DNA from: Odontesthes bonariensis
Taxonomy: Eukaryota > Chordata > Actinopteri > Atheriniformes > Atherinopsidae
Direction of reading: 5' to 3'
NCBI RefSeq assembly: GCF_027942865.1
Contig: NC_134515.1
Coordinates: 24,946,227-25,010,226 of the forward strand
DNA length: 64,000 nt
In this document: in pieces, positions 1 through 14,400 of the stretch
Layout: every line of letters starts with the position of its first letter
How positions within the stretch are numbered: the stretch's first letter is position 1
Program-made: the position numbers and the translations under genes
Notes under the pieces: generated by a model
Seen by the model: the letters and a program-made list of their open reading frames with translations, nothing else
Database searches by the model: none
What the model was told of the DNA's origin: nothing

Positions 1-757
1 ACCGGAATCGGCACATTTCTCGGAGGTCCTGTGTGGATGGCAGCAGCTTTAACAGAGAGAGGGAGACGGAGAGAGAGCAAGAGACAGAGGAGCAGGAGAG
101 GGACAGAAATAGGAGGAGAGAAAAGGTTCAGGATTTCAAGGTGAAGATGGCATTAAGCTGTGGAGAGAGAGAACCTCTGCTCTCTTACCTTGTTACAAAG
201 TTTGATCTTGTAGCAGAGGAGGCCATTTAGGACCCCCCGTCGAGCTGGTTCAAACAAGGATGAATGAGTTTTGGAGAATTTCAACTTGTGTTGGAGCTTC
301 TAGTAAATGTGCCTGAAGGAGAGGTGGAGAGCTTTGGCCATGATGTCTCAAAGGAGCCTGAGCTGTCGCACTTTGAGAAGGGACCAACACAGCGGACATA
401 CTGACTGACCTGGATAAGAGTTAAAACTGAGGCAAAGAAGCCAACATACAGCTTATTTTTGGATGTGGATCTCTAACATTAATACTTGGTCCAAATCAGT
501 CCTAGAGCTTCCTCATAGGCCCAGCTTTTTGGGTTGGTGATGACTGAGACACGTCCAGGAGTGATGTGGTTGTTTTGGGCGGGTTAAAACCGCTCAGGCT
601 GTCATCCAGTGGCAGTGGTAAAGCTGGAGCTCCAGAGGAGGACAGAGCCGACGTCCATGCCAGGGATTCACCGGCGGCTGTGCTTTTAATGTCATGGTGC
701 CTTTTAATATTGTTGGATCCTGCTACCGTTCCACCCTGTTGATTGTCTGACCCAAAA
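1..757 (+). other. iqsec1: Possible 5' leader of an iqsec1 transcript
   Basis: This stretch lies directly upstream of the candidate first coding exon at 758. It has a purine-rich GA tract near 55-125 and several short upstream ATGs, for example at 36 and 147, each closed by an early stop. There is a possible splice donor after the run TTTCAAG near 140, so the leader may itself be spliced. I see no conserved protein in it. Calling it a leader is an inference from position only; it could equally be intron. Confidence 0.3.
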
Positions 758-834
758 ATGTGGAAGTTCAAAGCGTTTTGCCTGGATTACTGGCATGTGC
801 TGTGTTTGCACCCACACAACAATTTTTACAAGAG
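758..834 (+). CDS. iqsec1: Candidate alternative first coding exon of iqsec1
   Basis: An ATG at 758 in the context CCAAAAATGT opens a 25-codon frame (starts MWKFKAF, ends NNFYK). It stops at a strong splice donor, AG|GTATGTT, after 834, and the exon ends in phase 2 with the bases AG. The next recognised iqsec1 exon, at 27,883, begins with a single T before codon GTG, so the join gives AGT (Ser) followed by VEGD. That resembles the SVEGD stretch I recall from human IQSEC2. With this exon the 14 coding exons sum to 3402 bases, exactly 1134 codons. The family is known to use several alternative first exons. The peptide itself I do not recognise, so the assignment rests on phase, donor quality and position. 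Confidence 0.55.
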
Positions 835-1301
835 GTATGTTTAAAAATGTCTGCTTTTTGCTGTCATGTGGCTTTGATCGTTGTTGTGCTCCTAATGCTC
901 GAGGGTTTTTAAGGGCTCGTAATTCTCACGAAGCACGGTTAATGTCGCTATCTGTGATGAAGTGCCCCCAACACGGTGCATATCGGTATGTTTTAAAACG
1001 CACTATAATCACTTCATGAAGCTTTTTTTTAAGATACCGTTTTGGTCATCAGCTTCGCTCTCTGACATATCGGTTTGCTGGAAGACTCAATGCAGGGAGC
1101 TTTAAACTGGCTGAGCTATTACTCACTGAGCTAACTAGGTTACTGTTATTCTTTTAGAAGCACTTGGTTAAGTAACTTGTTGATGTCCGTGTAACGTTGG
1201 CACTGCTGAACAGAATGAGTTGAGCTCACTGGATTAATTTATATATCTCCCACTGGGACCTCTTCTCAGTCACCTCTCACCGACTGCATAATCCATGGCT
1301 G

Positions 1302-1326
1302 ATTTATTTATTTATTTATTTATTTT
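1302..1326. repeat. (ATTT)n simple repeat
   Basis: About six tandem copies of the tetranucleotide TTTA lie in the long iqsec1 intron and run into a short T tract. It is a plain microsatellite with no visible function. Confidence 0.85.
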
Positions 1327-4300
1327 TTATGATTTCTTTGCAGCTCGCATCAGATGTACCATATTTATGTCATGTGAATACATTCTTTTGTCACCTTGAC
1401 ATGCCAATAGTTTCTATTAAATTAAACCCAACTCATACTTATATTTGTCACAGCTTCCAGGTATGTTGGAAGATACACCTTCCTGTCTCACCTTTTGTGC
1501 AAATAAGTCATCCCATGTCCCTGCTGCTTTGTTGAGAACAATAAGAATTGTCCATTGTGATGTAAATACGTGGCGCCCCGCATTCAGTGCATATGCTCCA
1601 GATCCTCAAATTGAAATGCACTTTGAGTAGTTTTCCATTAAGCCATTATCTTTGATTATCTGTCCGAGATGTATAACCCAGCCCCAGAGGGAGGAAGTTC
1701 TTCAAAAATATTCTCAAACATCATTTAGAGACCAGGTTTTAAGTTGTTCAAACAACAGCTACAATCTATTTTCAGTCCGTTATATTCCGGCTACCCAGAA
1801 ACATCGAATCAGTTATGTTTCCTTCATGCATTTAAAGTTGTGCAGATGTTTGATGTCTGAAACAGAGGGGAGCTGCGGTGTGAAAACACTGATGCGGGTT
1901 CTTTGAAAATCAGATGCTGCAGTCTGTCTTTATGCTTATGTGTTCTTATGAAGTCTCGCACACACACGCACACACAGAGTTGTCATGTTCTGTATGTCCA
2001 TGATTCATTAATAATGCATAGCCTGTAGCTTCTCACTACAGCCTTCATGGAATCCCTTATCTGAAGGTGGAGTATCTCATAGTTCTGGAATTATGTTACA
2101 GATTTTTGATTATTTATTCGAGTGACTGTTAGAGATGTGTGTAGTCTACCTAATTCCCAATCATTACCTTAATCTGTTGCTAACAGCTCATGTTAGTGCA
2201 TGACTCAGTGATCTCTGGAATTATTTAGGAGAACTGTTTATTTTTTTTTCCACACACTGCGAACAGCTCATTATGTGTATCCCGCAGAGTTACTGGAATA
2301 TCCTGGTCACTGGGTGTAACTCATTACATTGCCCTGGCTTCAGTGTAACACAGATTGTATCCTGAGACCATGTTGTTAAAGTAAGGTCAGTGTAGTAACT
2401 CAAAACAGCCTCTCCCAGCTGCTGAACTGGGGTTCACCCTCCCTCCTGCATGGCCTTCCTATTGAGAGCAGTGTGATTGTTGCACGCAGGCCCAAGTATT
2501 ACCATACACATCGGGAATGAGTGCTCTCATGCACTTTCTGTCACTCCATCTATATGTGTCAATCTTTTTCTCTTATTTAATGTCTTTAGGCAAAAAAACC
2601 CCCACCACATTAAACACCCAACTCAGGACCTGCCCATCACCACTGGGGAGCGTGCATCATGAGAGCACCAGATGAGTGAAAGACAGAATTGGACAGAACA
2701 AAAAGGAACAATAAGGAAGGAGTGTCTGCAGAGGGGAGAAAGAGGACCGCTGTATGCTTGGTTGTGGGTGGAGAGCTTTTGTTCAGAAGAGGGATGATTT
2801 TTCTTCTGCTTTACATACTGGGCCTTTACCTTACTTGGTCATCAGGCAGCTTGCAAGAGCAACAACTCTGAGCCCAACATAAACTAGGGCAGGGAGCCCT
2901 GCAAAAAGGCTCAGACACAGTAACTTTAGCAGCGAAGGAATGAGTCTCTCTGTGGGTTTGTCCATGGAAAGTGAAGGATGTGGAGTGTAATTTGTGGTTA
3001 AGGAGGGAGTGAGCACAGGCTGTTCTTCTTCTGCTGCTTTTAGGGGGTGTTTTTACAATTTGGGGTTTTTGAAACTTGCTCTCAGTGTCATGCACCTTTT
3101 TTTTTTCGGGCATGTCTGATGCCTCTGGTGATGTCACTGCCGTATGGAATGTGATGTGGAAGTACTGCATTTCCAGCCGAACTATAAGGTAGGAGACCAT
3201 CTGGTGTAGACGAGTGGATGGCAGGGCCTGCGGTAGAAGTGGCGGCTGTCCTTTGGACTGACCACGGCAGTTATTGCAGATATTTCTGAAGTCTGACTGA
3301 TCAAATAACATTCCTGTCTATATGCTCAGGCTTGGTGGTTTCCTTTGCAAAACCATGGAAATATACTATCCCCCAGCTGAAAATGGCAGGGAGGAAACTG
3401 TAAAGATTTTTTTCAAGGTCCTGGCTTATTTTATCAAGGGTAGGTCTTTGATTATAAAGCTCTTTTCTGCTTCTATAAGCCTTATTACCATTTTACCTTT
3501 GTGTTGCCATAGAGGACTACAGCAGAAATGTCCTCTAACCTCCATATAATATTCAGTCCATAGTGAATCTAAAGCTATGGAATTATGTGATTACTCAACC
3601 TGCTCCTTTTGTCTTTTGCATTGTGCCTTTCTGCTACTTACACGCTCAACCTGTGACCTGATGTTAAAGATGTAGCCTGCAAGGATATTTATCGGTCAAA
3701 GACTCTTTTTTTTTTTTTGTAATTTTCTGCATGATTTCTTTCTGTTGAATCAGATTTTTATTTCTCACAACTGATGGAAATCTACAGGGAAGTTTTGAGC
3801 AAAAATGTCAGCTGTATGAACTTCAGCTTTTCAAATCAATATAACTTTATTTATCTCTTAGGAAAAGCGTGTAAAAGTGCCCACATCATCACACATAGCG
3901 ACACAACACATACTAAACTGACTAAAAACATTTAAATATGTTGAAAATGGTCCTTAGAGAAATAAATGCTAGCACAAAGACCTCTAAGTTTGGAGTGTAA
4001 AAGAGCCTTATTTTAACAGCCTTAAGGTAGGTATCTGTATTTATTACGTCATGTCTTTGATGAGTATTTAATTTCATTTTGTCGATAATGGTTTCGCCCA
4101 TTCTGAGGATTTGCCACTTGCCAACAATATGCCATGGGTACTCCAACTGAAAATATCAGTCATTAATCTAAACGTAGATTTGATCTTGCACTCCTGTCTT
4201 ATTATTATTGCAATTATTGCAAAAACAAAATTTCTGTGACTGAGAGGTTTTGGCCAATTAAAGCCTTTACTTGGAAAGCTCTGGCACCTTCTATAGCTAC

Positions 4301-7300
4301 CATTTCATTACTTACACAGATCTTAGTTATTTCATTCTGTGAGTTTTCCTCGCTAAACATTGAAATGTCAATTTGAATAAAGGACAATTAACATTTGTGC
4401 GCATTTTACGAAGAAATGTAAAATGCATAAAAGCAATGTTCCAGTTTTAGTAGATTATTTTTTCATTTACAACACTTGATTTTAGGCAAATGTCTTCAGT
4501 TCGGCCAAAAATACAAAAGCGTTACAACCAGTTACAAAACCTGCAACAACATCGGTTAAGAATAAGCATTACATTAATACACTGCATACTTCAATGCCCC
4601 ATCGGCCTGCTGTCAGGCCATCTATGCCCCGTCCTCTTTGACTTCCATGATGAAACATGGGTTAGATAAAACAAAGAAGCACCAAAAAAGGCAGTGGAGG
4701 TAGATGGAAACATCCACCAGATAACTGTCTCAGAGATTAAAGTAACAAAGCCCTGCACACGTATGCCTGAATACATAATGAATCCTTTAGCTGTGACACC
4801 ATAGACACCGGGGTACATTTGATCTGGCTGGTTCAGTCTCCAGTGTGATGACGAGGAACATAATTTATTCAGCAATAGCCTCGTCCCAGAGTGGATACCC
4901 ATAGAACTGGGCAGTGAAAGGAAGCTCTGACCGAACTGGGATGTAAAACACCTTCTGACAGATTTGCACCGCTTCATGATACGTAGGTAAAAGAAGTTCC
5001 CTCTTAGGACATTAAGTTGTGTTGGTCTTATCTTGACTTAGCTTTACTTGACTGACTATTGAATATAAAACAACATTAGATGCTGATCCTCTGTTGCTCC
5101 TCTGCTTTGGTCCAATGGCTATATGGACAAGTGAGCTCTTTTTGTGAAGAGGGAGTTGAGAGAAACTAGTTGTAATGGAAAAGTAGTAAGCTGCCAACGC
5201 GAGCTTGCAGTTCCACTGTGGTGAGTGGAGGAAAAGAAAAAAAGACACTCGATGGTGGAAAAGCTGAGACGTGTCTGGGATGGAAGCCGTGTTCTGGTCA
5301 AATGTCAGGATATTATCGTGTTTCTCGAGTTGTAGTGAGACAATAACAGAGAAGTTTGCTGGATTTTCTTCATCTCGCATTTGCTGTTGAATATGTTCCA
5401 ACTGATAGCAGTTTTCCTTTTGAAATTTGAGCCGCGCTTAGGAGAACGAGGGCCTGCAACCAATCGTCCCAGATGTAAACGTTCATAGTTGATTCAGCAT
5501 ATTTCCACTCACTTGCTCGTTTGTTTTATTTTTGTCCTCGTTGTCAACATCAAATGCTTAACCAATGGAATACAGGGCTTTGGGCTGTTTCAGTGGGCTG
5601 GCTTTTATTGTGAGATCATGATGTATTTTTAATTAGCGCCCATGAATGTGTAGGTTTGTCTGAGGGTCACCAGATATCTGAGGCACTTTTTCTGATCTAT
5701 GCTTAAGTTGCAGTCTGTATCCACATGCCGCTTAATAATTTACATGCATGTCTCCCCAGAGGGACATCAGTGCTGTGCAAGAATATAGTTTCTCTTTAAT
5801 TTATGTTCATTCCATGAGAAAATGATTATTGTCCCTAATAGTGTGGTTTCTATGTTTGGCTGCAGTAGTATAGGGGCTTATGTGCTGCGGTCGTAAGTGT
5901 CTCTTCACCTTATATTGCTACAAGGTTGAAACATTATGGGAGAATGTATCTGGGAACACTGCCTCTGCTGCAGTATATACACAGCTCTTCCTCACAGCTT
6001 TTGAAATGCTAATCATCTGAGGAGGCTGGTTTGTGTACTCTTATGCACAAGAATGCCACCCTCTCCAGAGATTTTTGCTCGGGGTGTTCACTGAGGTGTC
6101 TGATGAGTAAAAATGCACACAATGCTAACTGAAATTCCACATTAAGGAAAATTTGGCATGTTTCTGTAATGTCTCCTAGTATTCTTCTCGTGCACACATC
6201 ATGTTTGTGATTAAAGCAGAGCCAGAATATGTTTTGCCTCGGCTCTGCTTTTTTTGAGATCAGCAGATTGTGACGGCTCAGAAAGAAACACTGGCGCCGT
6301 CTCTTTTTGAGGCTTTTAGCTCTGTTATTTCACTTTTGATTACATATTCCTTTTGCATCTCTTCACAGCGCCTGCCTGGTGAATAATGAGGATGTGTGCT
6401 GCATTAACTTATGTAATGGCGAGCTAGAGAAGGGCTGAGGTTGGGGTGGGGGGGTTGTATTGGAAGAGGAGGGGAGAAGAGTGATGAGCTCATGCTGCTG
6501 CACTGCAGCTTTTATAGACACTACACTTTTTGGTCTTTATGCCATCTGTTATTATGCATGCACAGATGCATATGAACAGTCACAGTTTGATAATGATTCC
6601 CATGGAAAAATCTATGCATATGCGGAATAAAAGAGAATTTGCTCCTTCCTGTTTATCTGAAGCCAGTTTAGTGTTTTGCTGCAGAATTTGGAGGCCAGCA
6701 TGTGTGTTTTCATATCACTTCACTGTTAATATTTCCCACTGCTTCTCGCTGTGCTTTACTTGCATGGCTTCAAAGAGCTGATACTCAGCTGTAATCAAGC
6801 TGAGCCGACAGAGCTCAGGTTGGTAACTGCTCTTAGATCGACAACTCTTTTCAGTAACAAAACAGTGCTTCGTTATTCGTTATATTATGTGTATTTAGAT
6901 TTATGTCATAAATGAGTTTGGTGGGGCAAGGGATTGAATTGAGTTGATAATGGTTCAAAAGCTAATGTATGCTATAAAACAGAGTGGCCCCTTTGGGGGC
7001 TCTGTTTCCTTCAGCTCTCTCAGCTTTAAATGCATTATAAATGTAAAAAAAACTGCTCTTTGTGGAGACCTAAACATTACAATATTTACGGCCTTAACAT
7101 TCTCAAAGCTAATATCAAAGGTGCATTAATATTTTGTGATACTACTATGAGGAGGAATATGCTGCATATTTGTACTTTGTTGCCCTATTAGTAAAGGCTG
7201 ATTAAAACAATTTATCTTTTTTTTCCCCCACCAATTAATATTTGATTGTGAACCAGATTTTTCTTACTCGCCTTGCGTGGGCCCATTACTTGTGAAATTA

Positions 7301-9285
7301 GTTCATGTCTCTCCTTGAGAGTGTAATAACTGTGCCGTCAGGGAGGCTGGGACTGTGACTGGTAAATAGTCATTAAAGTCAAATGCTTATCCTTATTGGA
7401 TTAATTGCTCTGGGCTGTGTGTAAATGGAAGCTGCTTTTTTTTGTGCATGCATTCAAACAGATCTGGAATGTCTAATGCTATGGTCAGTGTAGCTGTTGC
7501 CTTGACAACTGAGATCTGAGCATGTGCAATAAGTTGTGATGAATCCTCCTCATTTGAAAAGACATAAATGCTGGCATCATCCAGGCTCCCACTGTCACGC
7601 AGTTGCTTTTCAGTGACATTTCCCATTTTATTCAATCCATACAGATATTCACAATCTTCTGCACAACTGAATTTCTTATCACCGATGTTAGTCCCACTAC
7701 TAGCAGTAGTATGCAAACGTATGTTTTTAACTTTTTACCCAGAGTAGAAACTGTCCCTCTTCTTTTGATAAAAGTGTGTCAAGGCTGGACAAATGACACT
7801 ACATATCACACCTGTCTCCTCATGTGGACATGAACATGTCTGCCTACAGCTTCAATTAAATCCTTTGGGAGATGAATGAGCTCCCTTTTTCCCTTTCTCC
7901 ATGTGCTTTTTGCTTCTTTTGTGTTAGTAGCCCTCCGGCTGCTGCTCTGCTTTACACCAACTCATTTCCCTTCCCTGTTTCAATTAAGATGAATGGGAGT
8001 CTTTTGATCAGTCGTGTATCCCAAAGCCCTCCATCAATGTTGGTGCAGTACACTGTACACCAGCACCATCTGTTGGCAGAGATACCTGAGGACAGGAAAC
8101 AGTCCACGGGACTTGGGAAATCTCCTGTGCCTTCTTGATAGAGGTCTTATGATGTTGTCCCTCCTGCTGTGTGGATAGTCTGTGGCTTTGGAGGAAATCT
8201 TCATAAAGAAACTGAGCAGCCAATAAAGTTGTCGGGCTGTTGATGGCCACACTGTCAAACGGTTCGGACATTCCACTGCGAGTAAGTCAAGGGCAGAGAG
8301 CTCAGAAATGAAACGATGGGAGATATTTTAGGTCCAATAAAAGAGCAGATCTGAATTCCACTGTGAGTGGGGAGAGGGAAGCCAAAAAGTTTTATTGTGC
8401 CCAGCAGTCTCTCTGTTCATATCCTATATTATTCTTGCAAAAATAGTAGATTTCAGTGAATTTCTTTTGTTTCTGACATGCCTTTGCCAGCAGTGCACAA
8501 ATACACAAAACTCTATTCTAATATAGGACACAAAATCAGATGTAACGTGGATGTTTTTTACAAGGAGTATTTTTATACTAAAGGTCATACTGATTAGAAA
8601 AGAAATCTATATGCATAAATATACACATATATACAAATGTGTTTTTTTTCTTAACCTGTCTCCTATTGTCAAGTGATTCAATGTGAATGGAGCCCTTTTT
8701 TTCCCCTTCCATATAAAGGGATGCTTAAATGACCTGTTATCTAACCGCATACATTTCTGATTGTTCTCTGGCTGAAAGCTCAGATATCCCCTTCGGCAAC
8801 ACCATGTGTCCTTAAGAGTCAGGAAAAGGGAAAGACAGAGTTGGTGACCTTGCAGAGCTGCAACACGCAGGCTCCAAACATGTCCCTGGAACAGGAACCA
8901 GCACAGCAGCTGAGTAAATGACCACAGACATGGGCAGAGGCATGTTTTGGTTGGGGGGGGAAAAAAATAAATAAATTGGTTAGAGAAAGAGAGCGAGAGA
9001 TTCAAAGAAAGAGGGCGGCTGTGAGGGGCACAGATGAGTGAACCAGGGGGAGGGTGCTAGGTGTATGGAGACCCTCCTCTTCTCATTGACATTTAGGGGA
9101 ATGTGCTGATTTGTAGAAAGTAAACCAGTCAGATGGAGGTTCCTGCTCTCCCATGCCTAACAGAGCGAGAGTAGCTTTCCAGTCACCACGGTCACCTTAC
9201 TCCTCTGCAGCTTGTCATCTGTTCCTGGATCTTGTTTCACATTGTGTTGGCCAACCCAGAGGCAGATGTGTGGAGGTAGGTGTGC

Positions 9286-9291
<6 letters not shown>

Positions 9292-9331
<40 letters not shown>
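9292..9331. repeat. (TG)20 microsatellite
   Basis: Twenty uninterrupted TG dinucleotides lie in the first long iqsec1 intron. Such alternating purine-pyrimidine tracts can adopt Z-DNA and are usually length-polymorphic. No gene is tied to it. Confidence 0.95.
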
Positions 9332-9333
<2 letters not shown>

Positions 9334-11375
9334 CTATCTGGCTGTGAAGTGCAGGTTCCCATAGATTCTGCAGCAGAGCAGCAGCTGTTTACATTGTACA
9401 TCGCTGCAGGTGTGTTGATTGATTTTAAAAGGAATCACCATCCAGCTTCATCATTTCTAATGCCGTTTATCATGCAGAGATGCCAACCAAACTTCTCAGT
9501 TTTATTTACAATTAGAAAATAAATGCTGTTTGAAGGTATCACCTTGCATGGCTCTAAAAAAAAAAAAAAGAAAGTATTTTCATTATTATATAGGGGGTTT
9601 TATAGGCTGGACCATTTTTCAGTTAATTTTAAAAAGTGCAGTTGTCATAAATCATATGAGTATGAGAGTCTAATTGTGGGGAAAGTATGTAAGATTTAGG
9701 TGTTGACGCTTGGGTGCCAAAGCCACTGTATAATACAGCCTGATGTCACACATGCACCAATCCTTATTTTTGGCTGCAACCTACTATAGATTCCAATGCA
9801 ACCCATAGTAGGACCTTTGATTATTGCAGATCTGTTTGGACTCTTTGTTTACTAGGAGCTTGTGCACTTTGTCCACCCGGCCCTCCTCTCATTAGGCCCC
9901 TTAACAGAATGGATGGCTTAGTGAGGACATCATTAGAACCTATTAGATGCACAGAGCGTGAGACGGCTTCTCCCTCATCATTCTTGCTAAACATGAGAAT
10001 AGTGGTTGGAGAGTACAGTGCTGCACTGTGCTGAATACATTCACACTTTGGACTCTCTTTACATCGCATGCAGCTCAGCTCTTTCTCTCTGCCCTACCCT
10101 CAGTCCATTCCTGTCAGATCCATCACCATCAAGTCACACACATTGTTGCTGAGCTACGTTTCATGGTACAGCAACTAAAAGGCAGCACAGCATTCCCTTT
10201 TGGGAAAGTTAGGTACAGTGCAACAGCTCTCAAGAGCATTTTATTAAACATGTTTCTGTGGTGTTTTGTCACTAAATGCACTGTAATGGCAGAAACAGTG
10301 AGCTGGCTTTTTTGGATAAGCTGCTCTTGATTCTGCATTGTGTCAACAGTTAAAACAATATCTCAAAGCTGTTTAAACTTGATGCGGAGAAGCATGTATT
10401 TCCAGACAAATATCTACCTAATGCTGAGCAGATGTTTACGGACTTGAACAGGAGGTCCTGCAGGCATTAGTGTAACCTGTCACACTCACAAAGGCCCTCC
10501 GGTGGAAGCCAAAGCGGTAAAGACGGAGCTGTAAGTGCTCAGCTTTAAACACATGAACAGATTATACAAGTAAAAGGATCTCATACTTTTATCAGTGTTG
10601 GTTTGAGCACATAAATCCCCCCCTCTGAAAAGGCCTCTCTCAGCTGTCACTGCAAGCTTGTGGTGATATGCTGTACGTTTACACAAAGTTTAAAAGAGGC
10701 AGTTGACCTTATTTATTTTCTCAACGGATTTGTGGGACAGCTGGGATGATAAAGAACCTAGAGAGCTGACAGTGACTGACTGAAGTATGTTCCTTTCCAT
10801 ACAATGGAAGCTTGCACAGTGTCTGCATCTCTATGTGGTTCCGTAACCGCTGAATTACCTAAACAGTGATTGTTTTACCAAAATCATTTCCAGTTATAGT
10901 TCATAACAATGGATCATGTATTGAATATGCTTCACAAATCCAGATAAACTACTGTAGATGTATTTTCAAATGACCCCTGATGGGGTGAAATGATGCAGAA
11001 ATATTCCAAGGTTTCCTTCAGCTTGAGCTTAAAAGAAAATCTTACTTTGATCAGCTGATTCATACACTTTCTGCATACTAAATGAAACGCAGGAACCAGC
11101 AGGTAATTAACTTAGCTTGGCATAAAGAAATTCACTGATTTCTTTCGTGGAGCTGGCATGTGGATCTCAGTTTTTTTTTTTTTTTTTTTTATTTTAACCT
11201 CAGGACAGAGCAGGGTTCACTACTTTTCCCTTTAGCTTTCAATTGGGAAAGGAAGCTAAGTTCACTTCCTTCAGTTAACTTCCTGCTGGCTGTCAAGTTG
11301 TGCTTAAAGTGCCGACATTAAACTACTGTTGTTCTTTTATTACCGTTGAGAAACCAAGCAAAACACATGTCTACA

Positions 11376-11421
11376 ATTTCATATATATGTCTATATATAC
11401 ACATATATATTCATATATATG
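11376..11421. repeat. (TA)-rich imperfect palindromic tract
   Basis: An interrupted TATATATG/CATATATA tract with partial dyad symmetry lies in the long intron. It is a degenerate AT microsatellite with no sign of transposon ends. Confidence 0.6.
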
Positions 11422-14400
11422 TTACAATCTAGTCTTAAAAGTTTGGAGATTACATCATTTTACTAGTCAGTTGTTGCACCACATTACATGATTGCAAACA
11501 ATGAGTATTAAACTGTATCGTCCACGACAACATATAGGCTTCTAATATCAACCATAAAGGACTGTGGAATCAATTGTGCATTGGATTTGAAACAAAACAA
11601 TCTTTTGCTTTAATGTTGTGAGTCTAATGCCATCCACCAACCCTTCCCTCCCCCTAATATGGCATTTTTGTCCTACTGTCACGACACAACTGGAAATGCC
11701 ATCAGTAGAGTGACAGGAGCTGTATTGCAGAAGAGAACTGAAGAAAGGAAACGTACAACATTATACATTTATGAAACCCTTGTGTGTGTGTATTTTACAA
11801 TGTCTCATGAGATTGTACTGTCCCTTCTGTCTCCAAGAAGTTTTAAAGTTGGCGACAGTCAGACCTTAACAAACCACTTCTTACATTAGACTATGGAACG
11901 TCTAACCAAAGCCAAAATAAATGCAGTTATGTGGCTCCAGTTGCTTGCCCCGAATCAAGTCCAAATGTTTGGAGTTTTTTTTTTGTTGTTCTCTTTCTTT
12001 CCAGTATTGAAATAGGCCACTGTATGATGTAATATTTATTTCCAGCTCTGTGTTCATAAATGGGCTCGACCTAAAGTGATGAATACTCAGAGCTCCTGAC
12101 CAAGACAAGAGGTTTCCAGTTAATGGATAAAAAAAGTGTCTTCCACTCGTACCAGTAGGCCTAATATCAACTTTCCAAGTAGTAACTCTCCTTATTCAAG
12201 TTCTACCAAGGCAGAAGTTAGGCAAAGGGAGAGGGGAAAGCCAAGTGATCTGTTAGATTTCAAACTATAGCGACTTAAGTATAGAGACTCGCCCAAAAAA
12301 AGAGGACATTCTCATTTTACCCTTGTTGATTTATATGTCACTCATAGATTAGCATGTGGGTGTGTGAATCGCTCATTCAGCCTTGTCCCCTGAGGGTCTT
12401 AGGAAGTTCACTTGATTAAAACGACGGAATGACTCGTGTCTTTATTCAGTGAAATTGCCCAAAAACAACACGTTGAAACACGTTGGTCTCCCTGTCGCCC
12501 CCTCAACTTCTCAGGGAAAGCTGGTGTGGGAGGTGGAAAAACATCCTTTCTGCCCTGTTTTATTTCCAGTACTTGTCAAAGCTCCATTTTTTTTTTTTTT
12601 TTTGGAAGTGTGTCTGGTGGAAAACAAGAGGGAGTTAGTGTATCAGTTTACAATACTTTCTGTATTTCTCAAACAAAAAAATCTTCATCTTCCATGTTAA
12701 AACTAATAAGTTGCCATTGTTACATTTTGTTGTATATGAAAAAATCTGCTCAAGGGATTGGTTTGTTATACTAAGAGCTCACAGAACCAAGACAGAGGCC
12801 CTCTAATAAGTAATTGAGGGCTGAAGATCAATAGTCCCGCAGCCTGTAGGGACCCGAGCTGTACTTTGAGTCAATAAAACAGTAAGCTTTATTGAGCATA
12901 CAGCAAACCTCCCGGGATGCAGCAAGGGTAGCAGGCAGATTTGTGGTACATTTGATATCCATTCTTCTATAATGACAGCATTTTTTAAAAATCATTATTC
13001 TGAAACTCCTCTGTTACATGCATTGTGTTCATTTTTTTTTGTATGATACGAGTGGCTGGCTCTCCTCTAGCTTGTTCCTGAAGGACTTGTTTTCATTGAC
13101 TTCCTACGTGAGGCAGAAACCATTGAATAAGCTTTGGCTGCTTGTGAATTAAACAGAAGCCAAACTTCATTGGCTACTGTCCGTCAGGTAGTTTGTCATA
13201 GAGATGGTGAATTAATCTACACTACAGTATAAGGCCGGCCCCTGTGTGAACCTGTTGTCTTGGCAATGGCACTGTCGCAACTGAAGGTTACGGGAACCAT
13301 TGAATATAATGAAAACATAGTGCTGATTAACCTCTCCTCGAGGTGTTGTTATCATGAATGTAAGCGTGCTTGTTAGTCTCTACAAAGCCAGACGTCATGT
13401 CCTGAACCAGTTCCAGCCTGCCTGAATGGAGTGCATATTGAAATATAAGATCTGCTGACTTGCACCCACCAGGTCTTGGGGAGATGTGGTATGAATGGAA
13501 CTTGCACACTCAGGATATCTTGTTCGACTTCTGGAATATGTCAACATAAATCCGTCTCTCTGCACTCTCATGACCCGCAATGAAGGTTTCCTCTGCTTCC
13601 TTTTACCTTAGTGAGGAAAAGCAGTATTTTTGCTCTGTGAATGATTGCTTCCTGGTTGTATGTGGAAACAAACATTCATCTCCAATTCTGTCTTCATTGT
13701 TTAGGCGTTTTCAGCTGGAGCTTTGGATTGACATACGTTCATGTTCTGGTCACGGCTGGTTTTTATTTCTCATCACATGTGCACTTATCTTCTCATGTTC
13801 ATTTTTTTATGTCTGAGTCTGGGATGAAGGCTTTTTTTTTGCTTGAATGTGCAGAATTTTGGGGGGAAAAAAAAATAAGGTCAGGATTTCCTTTGACAAA
13901 TTGACATCCTGACACAGCAGTTCTGCTCAGTTTCTGACATCATTACTGGTCAAACCTCTCGACTCTTAGAGAGAAAAAAATGTCAGGGAATATTTTTTCT
14001 CTCTTCATCAGCATATCAGCTTACAAATACAGTTAGATTTGCTTGTCAGTGCAATAAAAAGGCGTTCTAGTTGGTAAATACTAAGCTTTCATAGAGTTCC
14101 TTTGATCACCGCTTGGTTTAAAACTGATCAAATTACACAACTGAGCTAAGGCTGAAATTACAATTGTCTTTTTTACTTTGTGGATTCACTTGTATTCACG
14201 CTCTAAAGTCGATGATATACATATCGTAGCAGATTGAGATACGCACAGCTGCCTTCAGCTCCCCACATCTGTATTCAGTCTGCAGTTTTTGGCACTTTAT
14301 GAAATTACATTATGTTTCCTGAGTAAGTCTTTCCCTGTCAGCGTAATGAGGGGTATCAAAATGAAATGCGTTTTGTACTTTCACATCCAAGCGGAGCAAA

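Noticed and set aside
2826-3311. 161-codon open frame on the - strand
   Set aside because: No domain, no known homologue and an overlapping open frame in another phase; judged to be chance in intron sequence.
4591-4977. 128-codon open frame on the - strand with exon-like composition
   Set aside because: It looked like a possible processed pseudogene, but I could not tie any of the three frames to a known protein, and stops interrupt the alternative frames.
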